The notes under the pieces are model-generated. The model ran no database searches. It saw nothing but the letters and a program-made list of their open reading frames with translations, and had not been told where the DNA came from. A stretch of DNA of 64,000 nucleotides from Streptomyces zhihengii (GTDB lineage: Bacteria > Actinomycetota > Actinomycetes > Streptomycetales > Streptomycetaceae), in contig NZ_JAFEJA010000001.1 in the NCBI RefSeq assembly GCF_016919245.1, positions 4,851,501 through 4,915,500 of the forward strand. Reading direction: 5' to 3'. How positions within the stretch are numbered: position 1 is the stretch's first letter; every line of letters begins with the position of its first letter. A program made the position numbers and the translations under genes. This document shows positions 36,897 through 48,446 of this stretch, in pieces.

Positions 36897-37999
36897 CGGA
36901 CGGTGTCTGGGCGGCGCCCGGCAGGGTGAATCTGATCGGTGAGCACACCGACTACAACGACGGCTTCGTGATGCCCTTCGCGCTGCCCCACACCACGGTG
37001 GCCACCGTGGCCCTCCGCGACGACGGCGTGCTGCGGCTCCACTCGGCCGACGTGCCGGGCGACCCGGTGGAACTGCGCCTCGCCGACCTGGACCCGGGCC
37101 GCCGCTCGGGCGACTGGACCGACTACTCGGCCGGTGTGGTGTGGGCGCTCGCCGACGCCGGGCACAGCGTCCCGGGCGCGGACATCCACTACGAGTCCAC
37201 CGTCCCGGCCGGCGCCGGTCTGTCCTCCTCGGCCGCCCTGGAGGTCGTCACCGCGCTCGCCCTGAGCGATCTGTGCGAGCTGGGCCTCGACCGCCCCGCG
37301 CTGGCCCGGCTGTGCCAGCGTGCCGAGAACTCCTACGTCGGCGCCCCGACCGGGATCATGGACCAGACGGCGTCCGCCTGCTGCGAGGCGGGCCACGCCC
37401 TCCACCTGGACACCCGCGACCTGACCCGCCGGCAGGTCCCGTTCGACCTCGCCGCCCACGGCCTCGAACTCCTCGTCGTCGACACCCGGGTGAAGCACTC
37501 CCACAGCGAGGGCGAGTACGGCAAGCGCCGCGCCGGCTGCGAGGCGGGCGCGGCGGCCCTCGGCGTGAGCGCGCTGCGGGACGTGCCGTACGCCGCCCTC
37601 GACGAGGCGCTCGGCCGCGTCGAGGACCCCGAGGTGCGCCGGCTGGTGCGCCATGTGGTCACCGAGAACGCCCGCGTCGAGCGGGTGATCGGCCATGCCG
37701 TGGCCGGCGACTTCCGGTCCATCGGGCCGGTGCTGACGGAGGGCCACGCCTCGCTGCGGGACGACTTCGCCGTCTCCTGCGACGAACTGGACCTGGTGGT
37801 GGAGGCGTCCGTCGCGGCGGGCGCGCTGGGGGCCCGGATGACGGGCGGCGGCTTCGGCGGCTCGGCGATCGTGCTGACGGAGGCTTCCCGGTCGTCCGAC
37901 GTCGGCAAGGCGGTCCTCGACGCCTTCGCGGACCGCTCCCTGCTCGCACCGCGGCTCTTCACGGCCGTCCCGGCGGAGGGCGCCCGCCGGCTCTCCTGA
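36893..37999 (+). CDS. galK: galactokinase
   Basis: A 368-residue GHMP kinase. It has [15 protein letters not shown] near the N-terminus (GalK signature), the ATP motif [14 protein letters not shown] (about 103-116) and GGGFGGSAI toward the end. It phosphorylates galactose at C1. It is the last gene of galTEK. Just downstream, GGTCG(G/A)CGGTTCTCC occurs twice in tandem (38001-38037). Confidence 0.95.
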   Translation: MTDGVWAAPGRVNLIGEHTDYNDGFVMPFALPHTTVATVALRDDGVLRLHSADVPGDPVELRLADLDPGRRSGDWTDYSAGVVWALADAGHSVPGADIHYESTVPAGAGLSSSAALEVVTALALSDLCELGLDRPALARLCQRAENSYVGAPTGIMDQTASACCEAGHALHLDTRDLTRRQVPFDLAAHGLELLVVDTRVKHSHSEGEYGKRRAGCEAGAAALGVSALRDVPYAALDEALGRVEDPEVRRLVRHVVTENARVERVIGHAVAGDFRSIGPVLTEGHASLRDDFAVSCDELDLVVEASVAAGALGARMTGGGFGGSAIVLTEASRSSDVGKAVLDAFADRSLLAPRLFTAVPAEGARRLS

Positions 38000-38312
38000 C
38001 GGTCGGCGGTTCTCCCGGCGGTCGACGGTTCTCCTGACGGGGACGGCGTCGGCTTCTGTCACCTTGTGCAACATCGGCACCACCAGGAACGCCGGAGGTG
38101 ATCAGTTCTGCAAAAGGGCTTCCGTGCCCGGCCGCCGTCCGTACTCTGATGCACATCGCCGGTGGGGGCCGGTGTCGATCAGGGGGCGAGACCGCTGGGT
38201 ACGGCGTCCGGGGCGGGGTATCACTGAGAGCACGGCGGCGGCCGTGCGCGGTGCGTACCGCTCCCCAGGCGCCGTGTCCGCGCAGATCCGTCCTCCCGCA
38301 CTGGGGGTGCAG
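38000..38312 (+). other. 313-base intergenic region
   Basis: It begins with a short tandem duplication after galK. The remainder includes lower-GC stretches such as TCTGTCACCTTGTGCAACATC (about 38054-38074), plausible promoter sequence for the regulator at 38313. No gene is supported. Confidence 0.45.
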
Positions 38313-39089
38313 GTGATTCGTATCCGGGTCCTGGTGGTGGACGACCACCGAATCTTCGCCGAGTCGCTCGCCGCGGCGCTCGCCGCCGAGCCCGACGTCG
38401 AGGTGGCCGCGGCCGGCAGCGCGCCGGCGGCGCTGCGGTGTCTGGAGCGCGCGGCGGCCGACGGCAGGCGCTTCGACGTCATGCTCGTCGACGCCGACCT
38501 CGGCACGGCCGCGCTGCCCGCGCCCCGCGCGGTGCCCGCGGCGCGGGACGCCGAGGCCGTGGTGGACGGCATCTCGCTCGTCGCCGGACTGCGCACGCAC
38601 CGGATCTCGGTGCGGTCCGTGGTGCTGGCCGAGAAGGACGACGCCGGCCGGGCCGCGCTGGCGCTCCAGGCGGGCGCCTCGGGCTGGATCGCCAAGGACT
38701 GTTCGCTGCAACGCCTGCTGGGCGTGATCAGGGGCGTGCTGCGCGACGAGACCCATATGTCGCCCGCGCTGCTCACCGGCGTGCTGCGGGAGCTGACCGC
38801 GGCCCGCAAGCACCGCACCGAGAGCGAGCAGCTCGTCGAGTCCCTGACGCCGCGCGAGCAGGAGGTGCTGCGCTGCATGGTGGCGGGGCTGGGGCGCAAA
38901 GCCGTGGCCGAGCGCCTCTTCCTGTCACCGCACACCGTCCGGACCCATATGCAGAACGTGCTCGGAAAGCTCGGCGTCCACTCCACGCTGGCGGCGGTCG
39001 CCCTCGCCCGCCGGGCGGGTGTGGGGCCGGCGGACCTGAGCGTGGATCTAGCCGGGGACGTTGTCGAACGGGGCGGTAAGTTGGCGTAG
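38313..39089 (+). CDS. NarL/LuxR-type response regulator
   Basis: A 258-residue regulator. The receiver has VVDDHR (Asp10/Asp11), acceptor Asp60 in VMLVDADLG and the conserved Lys in WIAKD. The LuxR helix-turn-helix begins SLTPREQEVLRCMVAGLGRK and ends in VHSTLAAVALA. The loop after Asp60 is longer than usual by roughly 15 residues (Pro/Ala-rich). No histidine kinase is adjacent, so it is an orphan here. GTG 38313 (or 38307) is preceded by a GGGGGTG SD. Its last 42 bases overlap the opposing tamR gene. Confidence 0.87.
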   Translation: MIRIRVLVVDDHRIFAESLAAALAAEPDVEVAAAGSAPAALRCLERAAADGRRFDVMLVDADLGTAALPAPRAVPAARDAEAVVDGISLVAGLRTHRISVRSVVLAEKDDAGRAALALQAGASGWIAKDCSLQRLLGVIRGVLRDETHMSPALLTGVLRELTAARKHRTESEQLVESLTPREQEVLRCMVAGLGRKAVAERLFLSPHTVRTHMQNVLGKLGVHSTLAAVALARRAGVGPADLSVDLAGDVVERGGKLA

Positions 39090-39545
39090 CAGCGCGGCCA
39101 GTTCGGTGCGCTGCGGGCCGGAGAGCTGGGCCAGGATGGCCCGCTCCTGGGCGAGCAGACCGGCCAGCGCCTGGTCCGCGCGGTCGCGGCCCTCCGGGGT
39201 CAGCCGGACGAGCACCCCGCGCCGGTCGTTCGGGTCCGGCAGCCGCTCGACCAGGTTCTTCTTGGCGAGCCTGTCGATCCGGTTGGTCATCGTGCCGGAG
39301 GTGACCAGGGTCTGGGTGAGGAGCTGCCCGGGGGAGAGCTGGTAGGGCGCCCCCGCGCGGCGCAGCGAGGTGAGCACGTCGAACTCCCAGGGTTCGAGCT
39401 GGTGCTCGGAGAAGGCGAGCCGGCGGGCGCGGTCGAGGTGGCGCGCGAGCCGTGAGACACGGCTGAGCACCTCGAGCGGTTCCACGTCGAGGTCGGGGCG
39501 CTCTCGGCGCCACGCCGCGACCAGTCGATCGACCTCGTCCTCCAT
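39048..39545 (-). CDS. tamR: MarR family regulator TamR
   Basis: A 165-residue MarR protein with winged helix about 55-110 (YQLSPGQLLTQTLVTSGTMT, NRIDRLAKKNLVERL, then DPNDRRGVLV). It is divergent from a trans-aconitate methyltransferase gene. In S. coelicolor the same arrangement is TamR/Tam, where citrate, trans-aconitate and related acids release TamR from the shared promoter (recalled). A perfect palindrome lies in the intergenic region. Its 3' end overlaps the regulator gene at 38313-39089 by 42 bases. Confidence 0.85.
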   Translation of the reverse strand: MEDEVDRLVAAWRRERPDLDVEPLEVLSRVSRLARHLDRARRLAFSEHQLEPWEFDVLTSLRRAGAPYQLSPGQLLTQTLVTSGTMTNRIDRLAKKNLVERLPDPNDRRGVLVRLTPEGRDRADQALAGLLAQERAILAQLSGPQRTELAALLRQLTAPFDNVPG

Positions 39546-39580
39546 GGCGATCAGTGTAGTTGGTCCCTCGACATGAAGTC

Positions 39581-39594
39581 TCTTGACGTCAAGA
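39581..39594. promoter_or_regulatory. TamR-type operator
   Basis: TCTTGACGTCAAGA is a perfect 14-bp palindrome in the 131-base tamR-tam gap. A partial copy (GTCTCcTTGAC) follows at 39599-39609, echoing GTCTCTTGAC at 39578. This is the natural TamR site controlling both genes. Confidence 0.7.
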
Positions 39595-39676
39595 TATAGT
39601 CTCCTTGACTATTGGGCATGGTCGGCCCGGAACACCCTTCCGCTTCGGCATCCTGTTCCTGCAAGGGGGATCGAAC

Positions 39677-40498
39677 ATGCATTCCGCACCCACCTGGGAT
39701 CCACAGCAGTACCTGCGCCACGCCGGACACCGCGCCCGTCCCTTCCTGGACATGCTCGCCCGCATACCCCGGCTGCCCTCCGGCAGCCGCCCCGCCCGGA
39801 TCGCCGACATCGGCTGCGGTCCGGGGAACGTCACCGCCCTGCTCGCCGACCGCTGGCCCGACGCCCACATCACCGGCTTCGACCTCTCCCGCGAGATGCT
39901 GGCGCAGGCCGGGAAGGACCACGCCGGAGCCACCGCGGGCGGCGGCTGGCTCGACTTCCGCCCCGCCGACGCCGCGCACTGGACCCCCGGCGAGCCGTAC
40001 GACCTGATCGTCTCCAACGCGGCCCTCCAGTGGGTGCCCAACCACCCCGAGTCTTTCGCCGGCTGGATCGACGGGCTCACCCCCGGCGGCACCTTCGCCT
40101 TCCAGGTCCCCGGGAACTTCACCGCACCCAGCCACGCCCTGCTCGGCGAACTCTGCGAGACGCCCCGCTGGCGCGGCCGCCTCGGCGACCTGGGCCGCCG
40201 GTACGTGCACATCCTCGAACCCGCCGACTACCTGGTGCGCCTCGCCGGACTCGGCTGCGACGCCGACGCCTGGGAGACCACCTACTTCCAGCTCCTCGGC
40301 GGCGAGGACCCCGTCCTCGACTGGGTCAAGGGCACCGCCCTGCGCCCCGTGCTCACCGAGCTCGCCGACGACCCCGAGGCCACCGAGGCGTTCCTGTCCG
40401 AGTACCGCGACCTGCTGCGCGCCGCCTACCCGCCGGGCGAGCACGGCACGGTCTTCCCGTTCCGCCGGATCTTCGCCGTCGCCCGCAAGCTCTCCTGA
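39677..40498 (+). CDS. tam: trans-aconitate 2-methyltransferase
   Basis: A 273-residue SAM methyltransferase. It has WDPQQYLRHAGHRARPFLDM, the SAM motif IADIGCGPGNVT (about 46-57), SNAALQWVPNH and QVPGNFTAPSH, all Tam signatures. It methyl-esterifies trans-aconitate, removing an inhibitor of aconitase. ATG 39677 has GGGGGA 6 bases ahead; an upstream in-frame start at 39605 lies in the promoter region. Regulated by TamR (inference). Confidence 0.92.
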   Translation: MHSAPTWDPQQYLRHAGHRARPFLDMLARIPRLPSGSRPARIADIGCGPGNVTALLADRWPDAHITGFDLSREMLAQAGKDHAGATAGGGWLDFRPADAAHWTPGEPYDLIVSNAALQWVPNHPESFAGWIDGLTPGGTFAFQVPGNFTAPSHALLGELCETPRWRGRLGDLGRRYVHILEPADYLVRLAGLGCDADAWETTYFQLLGGEDPVLDWVKGTALRPVLTELADDPEATEAFLSEYRDLLRAAYPPGEHGTVFPFRRIFAVARKLS

Positions 40499-40566
40499 TC
40501 GCCGCGCCGGACCTCGGACCGCCCCCGGCCCGGGGCGCCGCCCGCCCCGCCCGGAGCCTTGCACAT

Positions 40567-40605
40567 GCCCGGGGCCCCGCCACGGATCGTGGCGGGGCCC
40601 CGGGC
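40567..40605. terminator. bidirectional hairpin terminator
   Basis: A perfect 18-bp stem (40567-40584 with 40588-40605) and 3-base loop GAT between the convergent tam and tetR genes. Confidence 0.82.
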
Positions 40606-40618
40606 GTACGGGCGCGCG

Positions 40619-41305
40619 TCAGCTCTTGCGGTGGCCTATCAGCCGCGGCTTCTGCTCCAGGCCGTCCAGACCGTGCCAGGCCAGATTCACCAGATGGGCC
40701 GCGACCTCGGCCTTCTTCGGCCGGCGGGCGTCCACCCACCACTGGCCGGTCAGGGCCACCATGCCCACCAGCGCCTGCGCGTACATCGGCGCCAGCTTCG
40801 GATCGAAGCCGCGGTTCTTGAACTCCATGCCGAGGATGTCCTCGACCTGCGTGGCGATGTCACTGATCAGCGAGGCGAACGTGCCCGTGGACTGGGCCAC
40901 CGGCGAGTCCCGCACCAGGATGCGGAAACCGTCCGTGTACGCCTCGATGTAGTCGAGCAGGGCGAAGGCCGCCTGCTCCAGCAGCTCCCGCGGATGCCCC
41001 GCGGTCAGGGCGCCCGTCACCATGTCCAGCAGCTGGCGCATCTCGCGGTCCACCACGACCGCGTAGAGGCCCTCCTTGCCGCCGAAGTGCTCGTACACCA
41101 CCGGCTTGGACACCCCGGCCTTGGCCGCGATCTCCTCCACCGACGTGCCCTCGAAGCCCTTCTCCGCGAAGAGGGTGCGGCCGATGTCCAGCAACTGCTC
41201 CCGGCGCTCCGCCCCGGTCATCCGCACCCGGCGGGCGCGCCTGCCGGGCGACCTCGTCTTCTCCGTACCGTTGCTGCTGCCGTCACTCGCCACATCGTCC
41301 ATCAT
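40619..41305 (-). CDS. TetR family regulator next to a desaturase
   Basis: A 228-residue TetR protein with a basic N-terminal extension. The helix-turn-helix is at about 48-74 ([20 protein letters not shown], then HFGGKEGLY). ATG 41305 overlaps the desaturase stop by ATGA, so it is translated from the same mRNA. TetR proteins paired with acyl-CoA desaturases often sense acyl-CoA and tune unsaturation (family knowledge); that role is inferred here. Confidence 0.9.
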   Translation of the reverse strand: MMDDVASDGSSNGTEKTRSPGRRARRVRMTGAERREQLLDIGRTLFAEKGFEGTSVEEIAAKAGVSKPVVYEHFGGKEGLYAVVVDREMRQLLDMVTGALTAGHPRELLEQAAFALLDYIEAYTDGFRILVRDSPVAQSTGTFASLISDIATQVEDILGMEFKNRGFDPKLAPMYAQALVGMVALTGQWWVDARRPKKAEVAAHLVNLAWHGLDGLEQKPRLIGHRKS

Positions 41306-42297
41306 GCCGCTTCGGCGGAGCCGCTCCCGCCCGGGGCGGACACCCGGCGGGCATCGAGCCGGGAACGCTGCGGCCAGCGCACGTCGTAGGCCCAGCCCGC
41401 CAGCTCGAACCAGCGGATCAGCCGGGCGCTGGAGTCGATCTGGCCGCGCAGCACGCCGTGGCGGGCGCTGGTCGGGTCGGCGTGGTGGAGGTTGTGCCAG
41501 GACTCGCCGCAGGAGAGCACCGCGAGCCACCACACGTTGCCCGAGCGGTCACGCGACTTGAAGGGGCGCTTGCCGACCGCGTGGCAGATCGAGTTGATCG
41601 ACCACGTGACGTGGTGCAGCAGCGCGACCCGCACCAGCGAGCCCCAGAAGAACGCCGTGAACGCGCCCCACCACGACATCGTCACCAGACCGCCCACCAG
41701 CGGCGGGACGGCCAGCGACACGATCGTCCACAGCACGAACTGGCGCGAGATCCGGCGCAGCGCCGGGTCCTTGATCAGATCGGGGGCGTACTTGTGCTGC
41801 GGGGTCTGCTCCTCGTCGAACAGCCAGCCGATGTGCGCCCACCACAGCCCCTTCATCAGGGCCGGCAGCGTCTCGCCGAACCGCCAGGGCGAGTGCGGGT
41901 CGCCCTCGGCGTCGGAGAACTTGTGGTGCTTGCGGTGGTCGGCCACCCAGCGCACCAGGGGCCCCTCGACGGCCATCGACCCCATGATCGCCAGCACGAT
42001 CCGCAGCGGGCGCTTCGCCTTGAACGAGCCGTGGGTGAAGTACCGGTGGAAGCCGATCGTGATGCCGTGGCAGCCGATGTAGTACATGACCACCATCAGC
42101 CCGAGGTCGAGCCAGCTCACGCCCCAGCCCCAGGCGAGCGGCACGGCCGCGACCAGGGCCAGGAAGGGCACCGTGATGAACAGCAGCAGCGCGAGCTGCT
42201 CGATCGTGCGCTTGCTGTCACCGCCCAGCGTGGCGGAGGGGGCGTCGGCTGCCGGCGCCGGGGATGCGCCGTCCAGCAGATCGGGACCAGTGGTCAT
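41302..42297 (-). CDS. acyl-CoA delta-9 desaturase
   Basis: A 331-residue membrane di-iron desaturase. It carries all His boxes: [16 protein letters not shown] and [16 protein letters not shown]. Four hydrophobic helices are in two pairs. It introduces a double bond into acyl-CoA, adjusting membrane fluidity. ATG 42297 has AGGGAAG upstream. It is followed by a coupled TetR gene. Confidence 0.92.
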   Translation of the reverse strand: MTTGPDLLDGASPAPAADAPSATLGGDSKRTIEQLALLLFITVPFLALVAAVPLAWGWGVSWLDLGLMVVMYYIGCHGITIGFHRYFTHGSFKAKRPLRIVLAIMGSMAVEGPLVRWVADHRKHHKFSDAEGDPHSPWRFGETLPALMKGLWWAHIGWLFDEEQTPQHKYAPDLIKDPALRRISRQFVLWTIVSLAVPPLVGGLVTMSWWGAFTAFFWGSLVRVALLHHVTWSINSICHAVGKRPFKSRDRSGNVWWLAVLSCGESWHNLHHADPTSARHGVLRGQIDSSARLIRWFELAGWAYDVRWPQRSRLDARRVSAPGGSGSAEAA

Positions 42298-42561
42298 GAA
42301 ACTTCCCTGGGGGTGGGGGAGCGGTGGACCCGCGGGCGGGTGACCCGGCGGACCATGGGCCAAGGCCCGGCCCACGGACACCCGTGGCTACGGGGCCGTA
42401 ACCTACGGCGACGTAAGTATGGCAGCGCCCGGCCGCACGGCAAGAGACCTGTGGACAACGCCGGGAAAATGGACACCTATCCTGGGTGTCGTCGGACAGC
42501 GCGGTCCGCAAGCCTCCAGAACCCCTCCAGACGTGCTCAAACACTGCAAGGAGCCGCACCT

Positions 42562-45291
<2,730 letters not shown>

Positions 45292-45310
45292 CACCGGCGG
45301 GCCACGACAC

Positions 45311-45356
45311 GACGGTGCCCCCGTCCCGGACCGAGGTCCGGGACGGGGGCACCGTC
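45311..45356. terminator. strong bidirectional hairpin terminator
   Basis: A perfect 22-bp stem (45311-45332 with 45335-45356) with a 2-base GA centre between convergent ppc and the LAETG-protein gene. Confidence 0.85.
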
Positions 45357-45371
45357 ATGTGCGGGATGCGA

Positions 45372-46097
45372 TCAGTGGCGGGTGGCCGTGCGGCGGCGCG
45401 CCAGGAGGTAGCCGCCACCGGCGACCAGCACGGCCGCGAGGCCGGCCAGCAGGCCCAGCGGGGCGCCGTTGCCGGTCTCGGCGAGGTCGCCGGAGGCGTC
45501 GTCACCGCCGGGGACGGGAGCCGCGGAGGTCGAGGTGCCCGGGGTGGGCTCCGAGGTGCCCGGGGTGGGCTCGGAGGTGCCCGGGGTGGGCTCCGAGGTG
45601 CCCGGGGTCGGCTCGGACGTGCCCGGGGTGGGCTCGGAGGTGCCGGGGGTCGGCTCGGAGGTGCCCGGGGTCGGCTCGACGTCCTCGCACGTGGACTTGA
45701 AGACCTTGTGCTTGGCCTTGCCGTTCTCGCCCTCGAAGGTCCAGAACAGCTTGTACTGGCCCTTGGGGAGCTTCATGTCCTCGGTGCGCTCGTGGCCCTC
45801 CTCGTCGAGGGTGAGCGAGCCGGACTCCACGACGGTGCCCTTGTCGAGGTCGTTGTTCGCCCAGGCCTGGATCTCCCAGTCCGCCTTCTGTCCGGCGTCG
45901 AACTTGAAGGCGACCAGGTAGAACTCGCAGACCTTGGGCTCGTTGTTCCTGAGCTCTTCGCCCGTGGTGGCGTCGTGGATCTTCACGGTGCCGTTGTCGC
46001 CCTTGGTGGCGGGCAGCACGGCGTGGGCGGCCGGAGCCGATATCGCGGTGAGCGCGGCGGCCGTGATCAGGGCGCCGGCGGAAAGGAAGGTGCGCAT
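45372..46097 (-). CDS. LAXTG sortase-anchored surface protein
   Basis: A 241-residue exported protein. An N-terminal signal peptide (MRTFLSAGALITAAALTAIS, cleaved after AHA) precedes a 115-residue domain with two to three cysteines. Seven EPTPGTS heptads follow, then the sorting signal LAETG, a hydrophobic stretch and ARRR. LAXTG is the motif of class E sortases common in Streptomyces. The repeats form a wall-spanning stalk. ATG 46097 lacks a strong SD. Function of the displayed domain unknown. Confidence 0.85.
   Translation of the reverse strand: MRTFLSAGALITAAALTAISAPAAHAVLPATKGDNGTVKIHDATTGEELRNNEPKVCEFYLVAFKFDAGQKADWEIQAWANNDLDKGTVVESGSLTLDEEGHERTEDMKLPKGQYKLFWTFEGENGKAKHKVFKSTCEDVEPTPGTSEPTPGTSEPTPGTSEPTPGTSEPTPGTSEPTPGTSEPTPGTSTSAAPVPGGDDASGDLAETGNGAPLGLLAGLAAVLVAGGGYLLARRRTATRH
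45531..45677 (-). repeat. seven 21-bp repeats encoding EPTPGTS
   Basis: Seven consecutive in-frame 21-base units on the minus strand. Units differ only at a few wobble positions, so slippage could change stalk length. Confidence 0.92.
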
Positions 46098-46277
46098 GGC
46101 AGTCCATCGGTTGAGAAGGGACCGTGGGGGGCGGCTCAGCGTCCTCGGGAACACGCGTGCCGGTCAAGTCACTTCGCGCACCGTATGCACCGACTGTCGC
46201 CCGATGTCGCGAAAATCCTGACAACGATCAGGTGAAGGACGCCTTCCGCTCTTCCGGACGCACCGCCGCGGGCCGCC

Positions 46278-46748
46278 TCAGAGCGCCAGGAACGCGGCCA
46301 CCAGCAACGCCCCGCCCACACCCGCCGACACCCACGCCGCCCTGGTCAGCCGCATCCCGCCGCCGATCACCAGCGCGGCCAGCAGCAGCGCGCCGCCCAG
46401 CGGCAGCCAGGCGAACAGCCCGCCCGCCGGGCCCGTCCGCACCGCCTCGCCCGTGCCGGGCCTGAGCACCACGGTCAGCGTCTCGCCCTTGCGCACCGCG
46501 ACGGACCGCTCGATGGTGACCTCGTCCCGGGCCCCCGCCGTGCCCGTGGGCGTGTACGGCCCGGTGCACACCTCTTCGTCGCAGCTCTCGATCCGCAGGG
46601 TGCCGTGTTCGCGCCCCTTGGAGAGCAGTACGTGCTGAGCGTCGTCCCAGGACGTCCAGAAGCCCGCGACCACCAGCAGCAGCGCGACGAGCGCCATCGC
46701 CGCGGTGCGGGCGTGGGTGATCATCCGGTCCGAGGAGTTCCGCTTCAT
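46278..46748 (-). CDS. small membrane protein, unknown function
   Basis: A 156-residue protein: a basic head, one helix (about 13-30), an extracellular segment with a Cys pair (ESCDEEVCTG), and two C-terminal helices. ATG 46748 is preferred; an internal ATG (MITHARTAAM) is possible. It lies between the LAETG protein and pth on the same strand. No family recognised. Confidence 0.68.
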   Translation of the reverse strand: MKRNSSDRMITHARTAAMALVALLLVVAGFWTSWDDAQHVLLSKGREHGTLRIESCDEEVCTGPYTPTGTAGARDEVTIERSVAVRKGETLTVVLRPGTGEAVRTGPAGGLFAWLPLGGALLLAALVIGGGMRLTRAAWVSAGVGGALLVAAFLAL

Positions 46749-46836
46749 GGGCCGCGATCTTTGGCCATGGGACTGCGCCGGGTCAACCTCCACCGGGCAG
46801 GCGCGACGAACGTCTCAGCCCCCGGCCCCGCGGTGG

Positions 46837-47430
46837 TCAGGAGTTGTACGTGCCCTGCGCGCGCTCCAGCCCGTCGATCACCAGGCACTCGGCCGCGTCC
46901 GCCGAGCGGTCCACGAACCAGTCCAGTTCCTTGCGTTCCGCCGACGAGAAGTCCTTGAGGACGAAGTCCGCGACCTGCATCCGGCCCGGCGGGCGGCCGA
47001 TGCCGCACCGCACCCGGTGGTAGTCCGGGCCCATCGCCTTCGTCATCGACTTCAGCCCGTTGTGGCCGTTGTCCCCGCCGCCCAGCTTGAGCCGCAACGT
47101 GCCGTAGTCGATGTCCAGTTCGTCGTGGACCGCCACGACGTTCGCCGTCGGCACCTTGTAGAAGTCCCGCAGCGCCGTCACCGGACCGCCCGAGAGGTTC
47201 ATGTACGACATCGGCTTCGCCAGCACCACCCGGCGGCTCATCGGGCCGGGCGGCCCGATCCGGCCCTCCAGCACCTGGGCCTGCGCCTTCTGGGCCCGCT
47301 TGAACGAGCCGCCGATGCGCTCGGCCAGCAGATCGGCCACCATGAAGCCGATGTTGTGGCGGTTGCCCGCGTAACCGGGCCCGGGGTTGCCGAGACCCAC
47401 GATCAGCCAGGGGGCGTTCACGTCCGACAT
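46837..47430 (-). CDS. pth: peptidyl-tRNA hydrolase
   Basis: A 197-residue Pth. [18 protein letters not shown] carries the catalytic His (about residue 25), with [23 protein letters not shown] and [11 protein letters not shown]. It releases peptides from tRNAs dropped by ribosomes. It follows rplY, the common actinobacterial rplY-pth pairing, with a hairpin between them. Confidence 0.95.
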   Translation of the reverse strand: MSDVNAPWLIVGLGNPGPGYAGNRHNIGFMVADLLAERIGGSFKRAQKAQAQVLEGRIGPPGPMSRRVVLAKPMSYMNLSGGPVTALRDFYKVPTANVVAVHDELDIDYGTLRLKLGGGDNGHNGLKSMTKAMGPDYHRVRCGIGRPPGRMQVADFVLKDFSSAERKELDWFVDRSADAAECLVIDGLERAQGTYNS

Positions 47431-47470
47431 CTGTGCCGACTCTCCTCGTCACCGGCCCGAACAGAAGGAA

Positions 47471-47500
47471 CGGGGTGGCGGGCCGCAGCCCGCCACCCCG
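47471..47500 (-). terminator. hairpin between rplY and pth
   Basis: CGGGGTGGCGGGC pairs with GCCCGCCACCCCG as a perfect 13-bp stem around CGCA, 27 bases after the rplY stop and followed on the minus strand by TTCCTTCTGTTC. It likely reduces read-through into pth. Confidence 0.75.
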
Positions 47501-47526
47501 TGAAAAGCTCAAGCAGAGCTTACGGC

Positions 47527-48123
47527 TCAGGCCTCGGCGGCCTCGTCGCCCTCGCCCTCGGTGCCCTCGGCGGCCGGCTCCTCGGCCTGCGCGGCCAGGA
47601 CCTGGATGACGACGGCGTCGTCCTCGACGGTCAGCGTGGTGCCCTTGGGCAGCGTGACGTCCTTGGCCAGGACGGAGTCACCGGCGGACAGGCCCTCGAC
47701 GGAGACCGTGACGGACTCGGGGATGTGGGTGGCCTCGGCCTCGACCGGCAGGGCGTTCAGCACGTGCTCGACCAGGAACGCGCCGGGGGCCAGGTCGCCC
47801 TCGGTCAGGACCGGGATGTCGACGCTGACCTTCTCGCCGCGCTTCACGAGGAGCAGGTCGACGTGCTCGATGAAGCCCTTGAGCGGGTTGCGCTGCACGG
47901 CCTTCGGGATCGCGAGCTCGTTCTTGCCGTCGATGGCGAGGGCGAGCAGGACGTTCGGCGTACGCAGCGCCAGCAGCAGGTCGTGACCCGGCAGCGTGAC
48001 GTGGACCGGGTCGGTGCCGTGGCCGTAGAGAACGCCGGGGACCTTGTCCTCGCGGCGGATGCGGCGGGCGGCGCCCTTGCCGAACTCGGAACGGACCGTG
48101 GCGGCGAGCTTGACCTCGGACAT
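47527..48123 (-). CDS. rplY: 50S ribosomal protein L25/general stress protein Ctc
   Basis: A 198-residue L25 of the long Ctc type. The N-terminal 5S rRNA-binding domain (SEFGKGAARRIRREDKVPGV; LYGHGTDPVHVTLPG) is followed by a C-terminal beta domain and an acidic Glu/Ala tail. ATG 48123 has GAGGAG 6 bases ahead. It is downstream of prs on the same strand. Confidence 0.94.
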   Translation of the reverse strand: MSEVKLAATVRSEFGKGAARRIRREDKVPGVLYGHGTDPVHVTLPGHDLLLALRTPNVLLALAIDGKNELAIPKAVQRNPLKGFIEHVDLLLVKRGEKVSVDIPVLTEGDLAPGAFLVEHVLNALPVEAEATHIPESVTVSVEGLSAGDSVLAKDVTLPKGTTLTVEDDAVVIQVLAAQAEEPAAEGTEGEGDEAAEA

Positions 48124-48446
48124 GTGCACTCCTCGTAAGCAGTAAACGAACTGGTGGCGGTCACCCGGCCACGACTGGCCTGCTACGAAGAGCGCGTCGA
48201 TAACGGACCGCCGCACCACCGGTGCGGCCTCCCTCGCCGAGCAACCCGCACAGTCTACGCGGCGGCCCCCCGGGCCCCAAATGGATCACCCGGCGCCCGC
48301 ACACCCAGGCACCCGGCGCCCGCGCACCAGGCCCCCGGCGCCCGCGGACCCGGTGCCCCGCGTCCACCCGTCCGGCGCCGGGCGCACGCGCGAGGGCCGC
48401 CCCGCACACGGCGGGACGGCCCTCGCGAAGACGGTGGGTGCGCCGC
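48124..48446 (-). other. 323-base gap between prs and rplY with GC repeats
   Basis: It contains the prs terminator (48389-48427) and three near-copies of CACCCGGCGCCCGC(A/G)CACC between about 48288 and 48356. The 100 bases before rplY should carry its promoter. No gene is seen. Confidence 0.5.
48389..48427 (-). terminator. hairpin terminator of prs
   Basis: A 17-bp stem (48389-48405 with 48411-48427) with a single G-T pair and a 5-base loop, about 20 bases after the prs stop codon. Confidence 0.75.
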
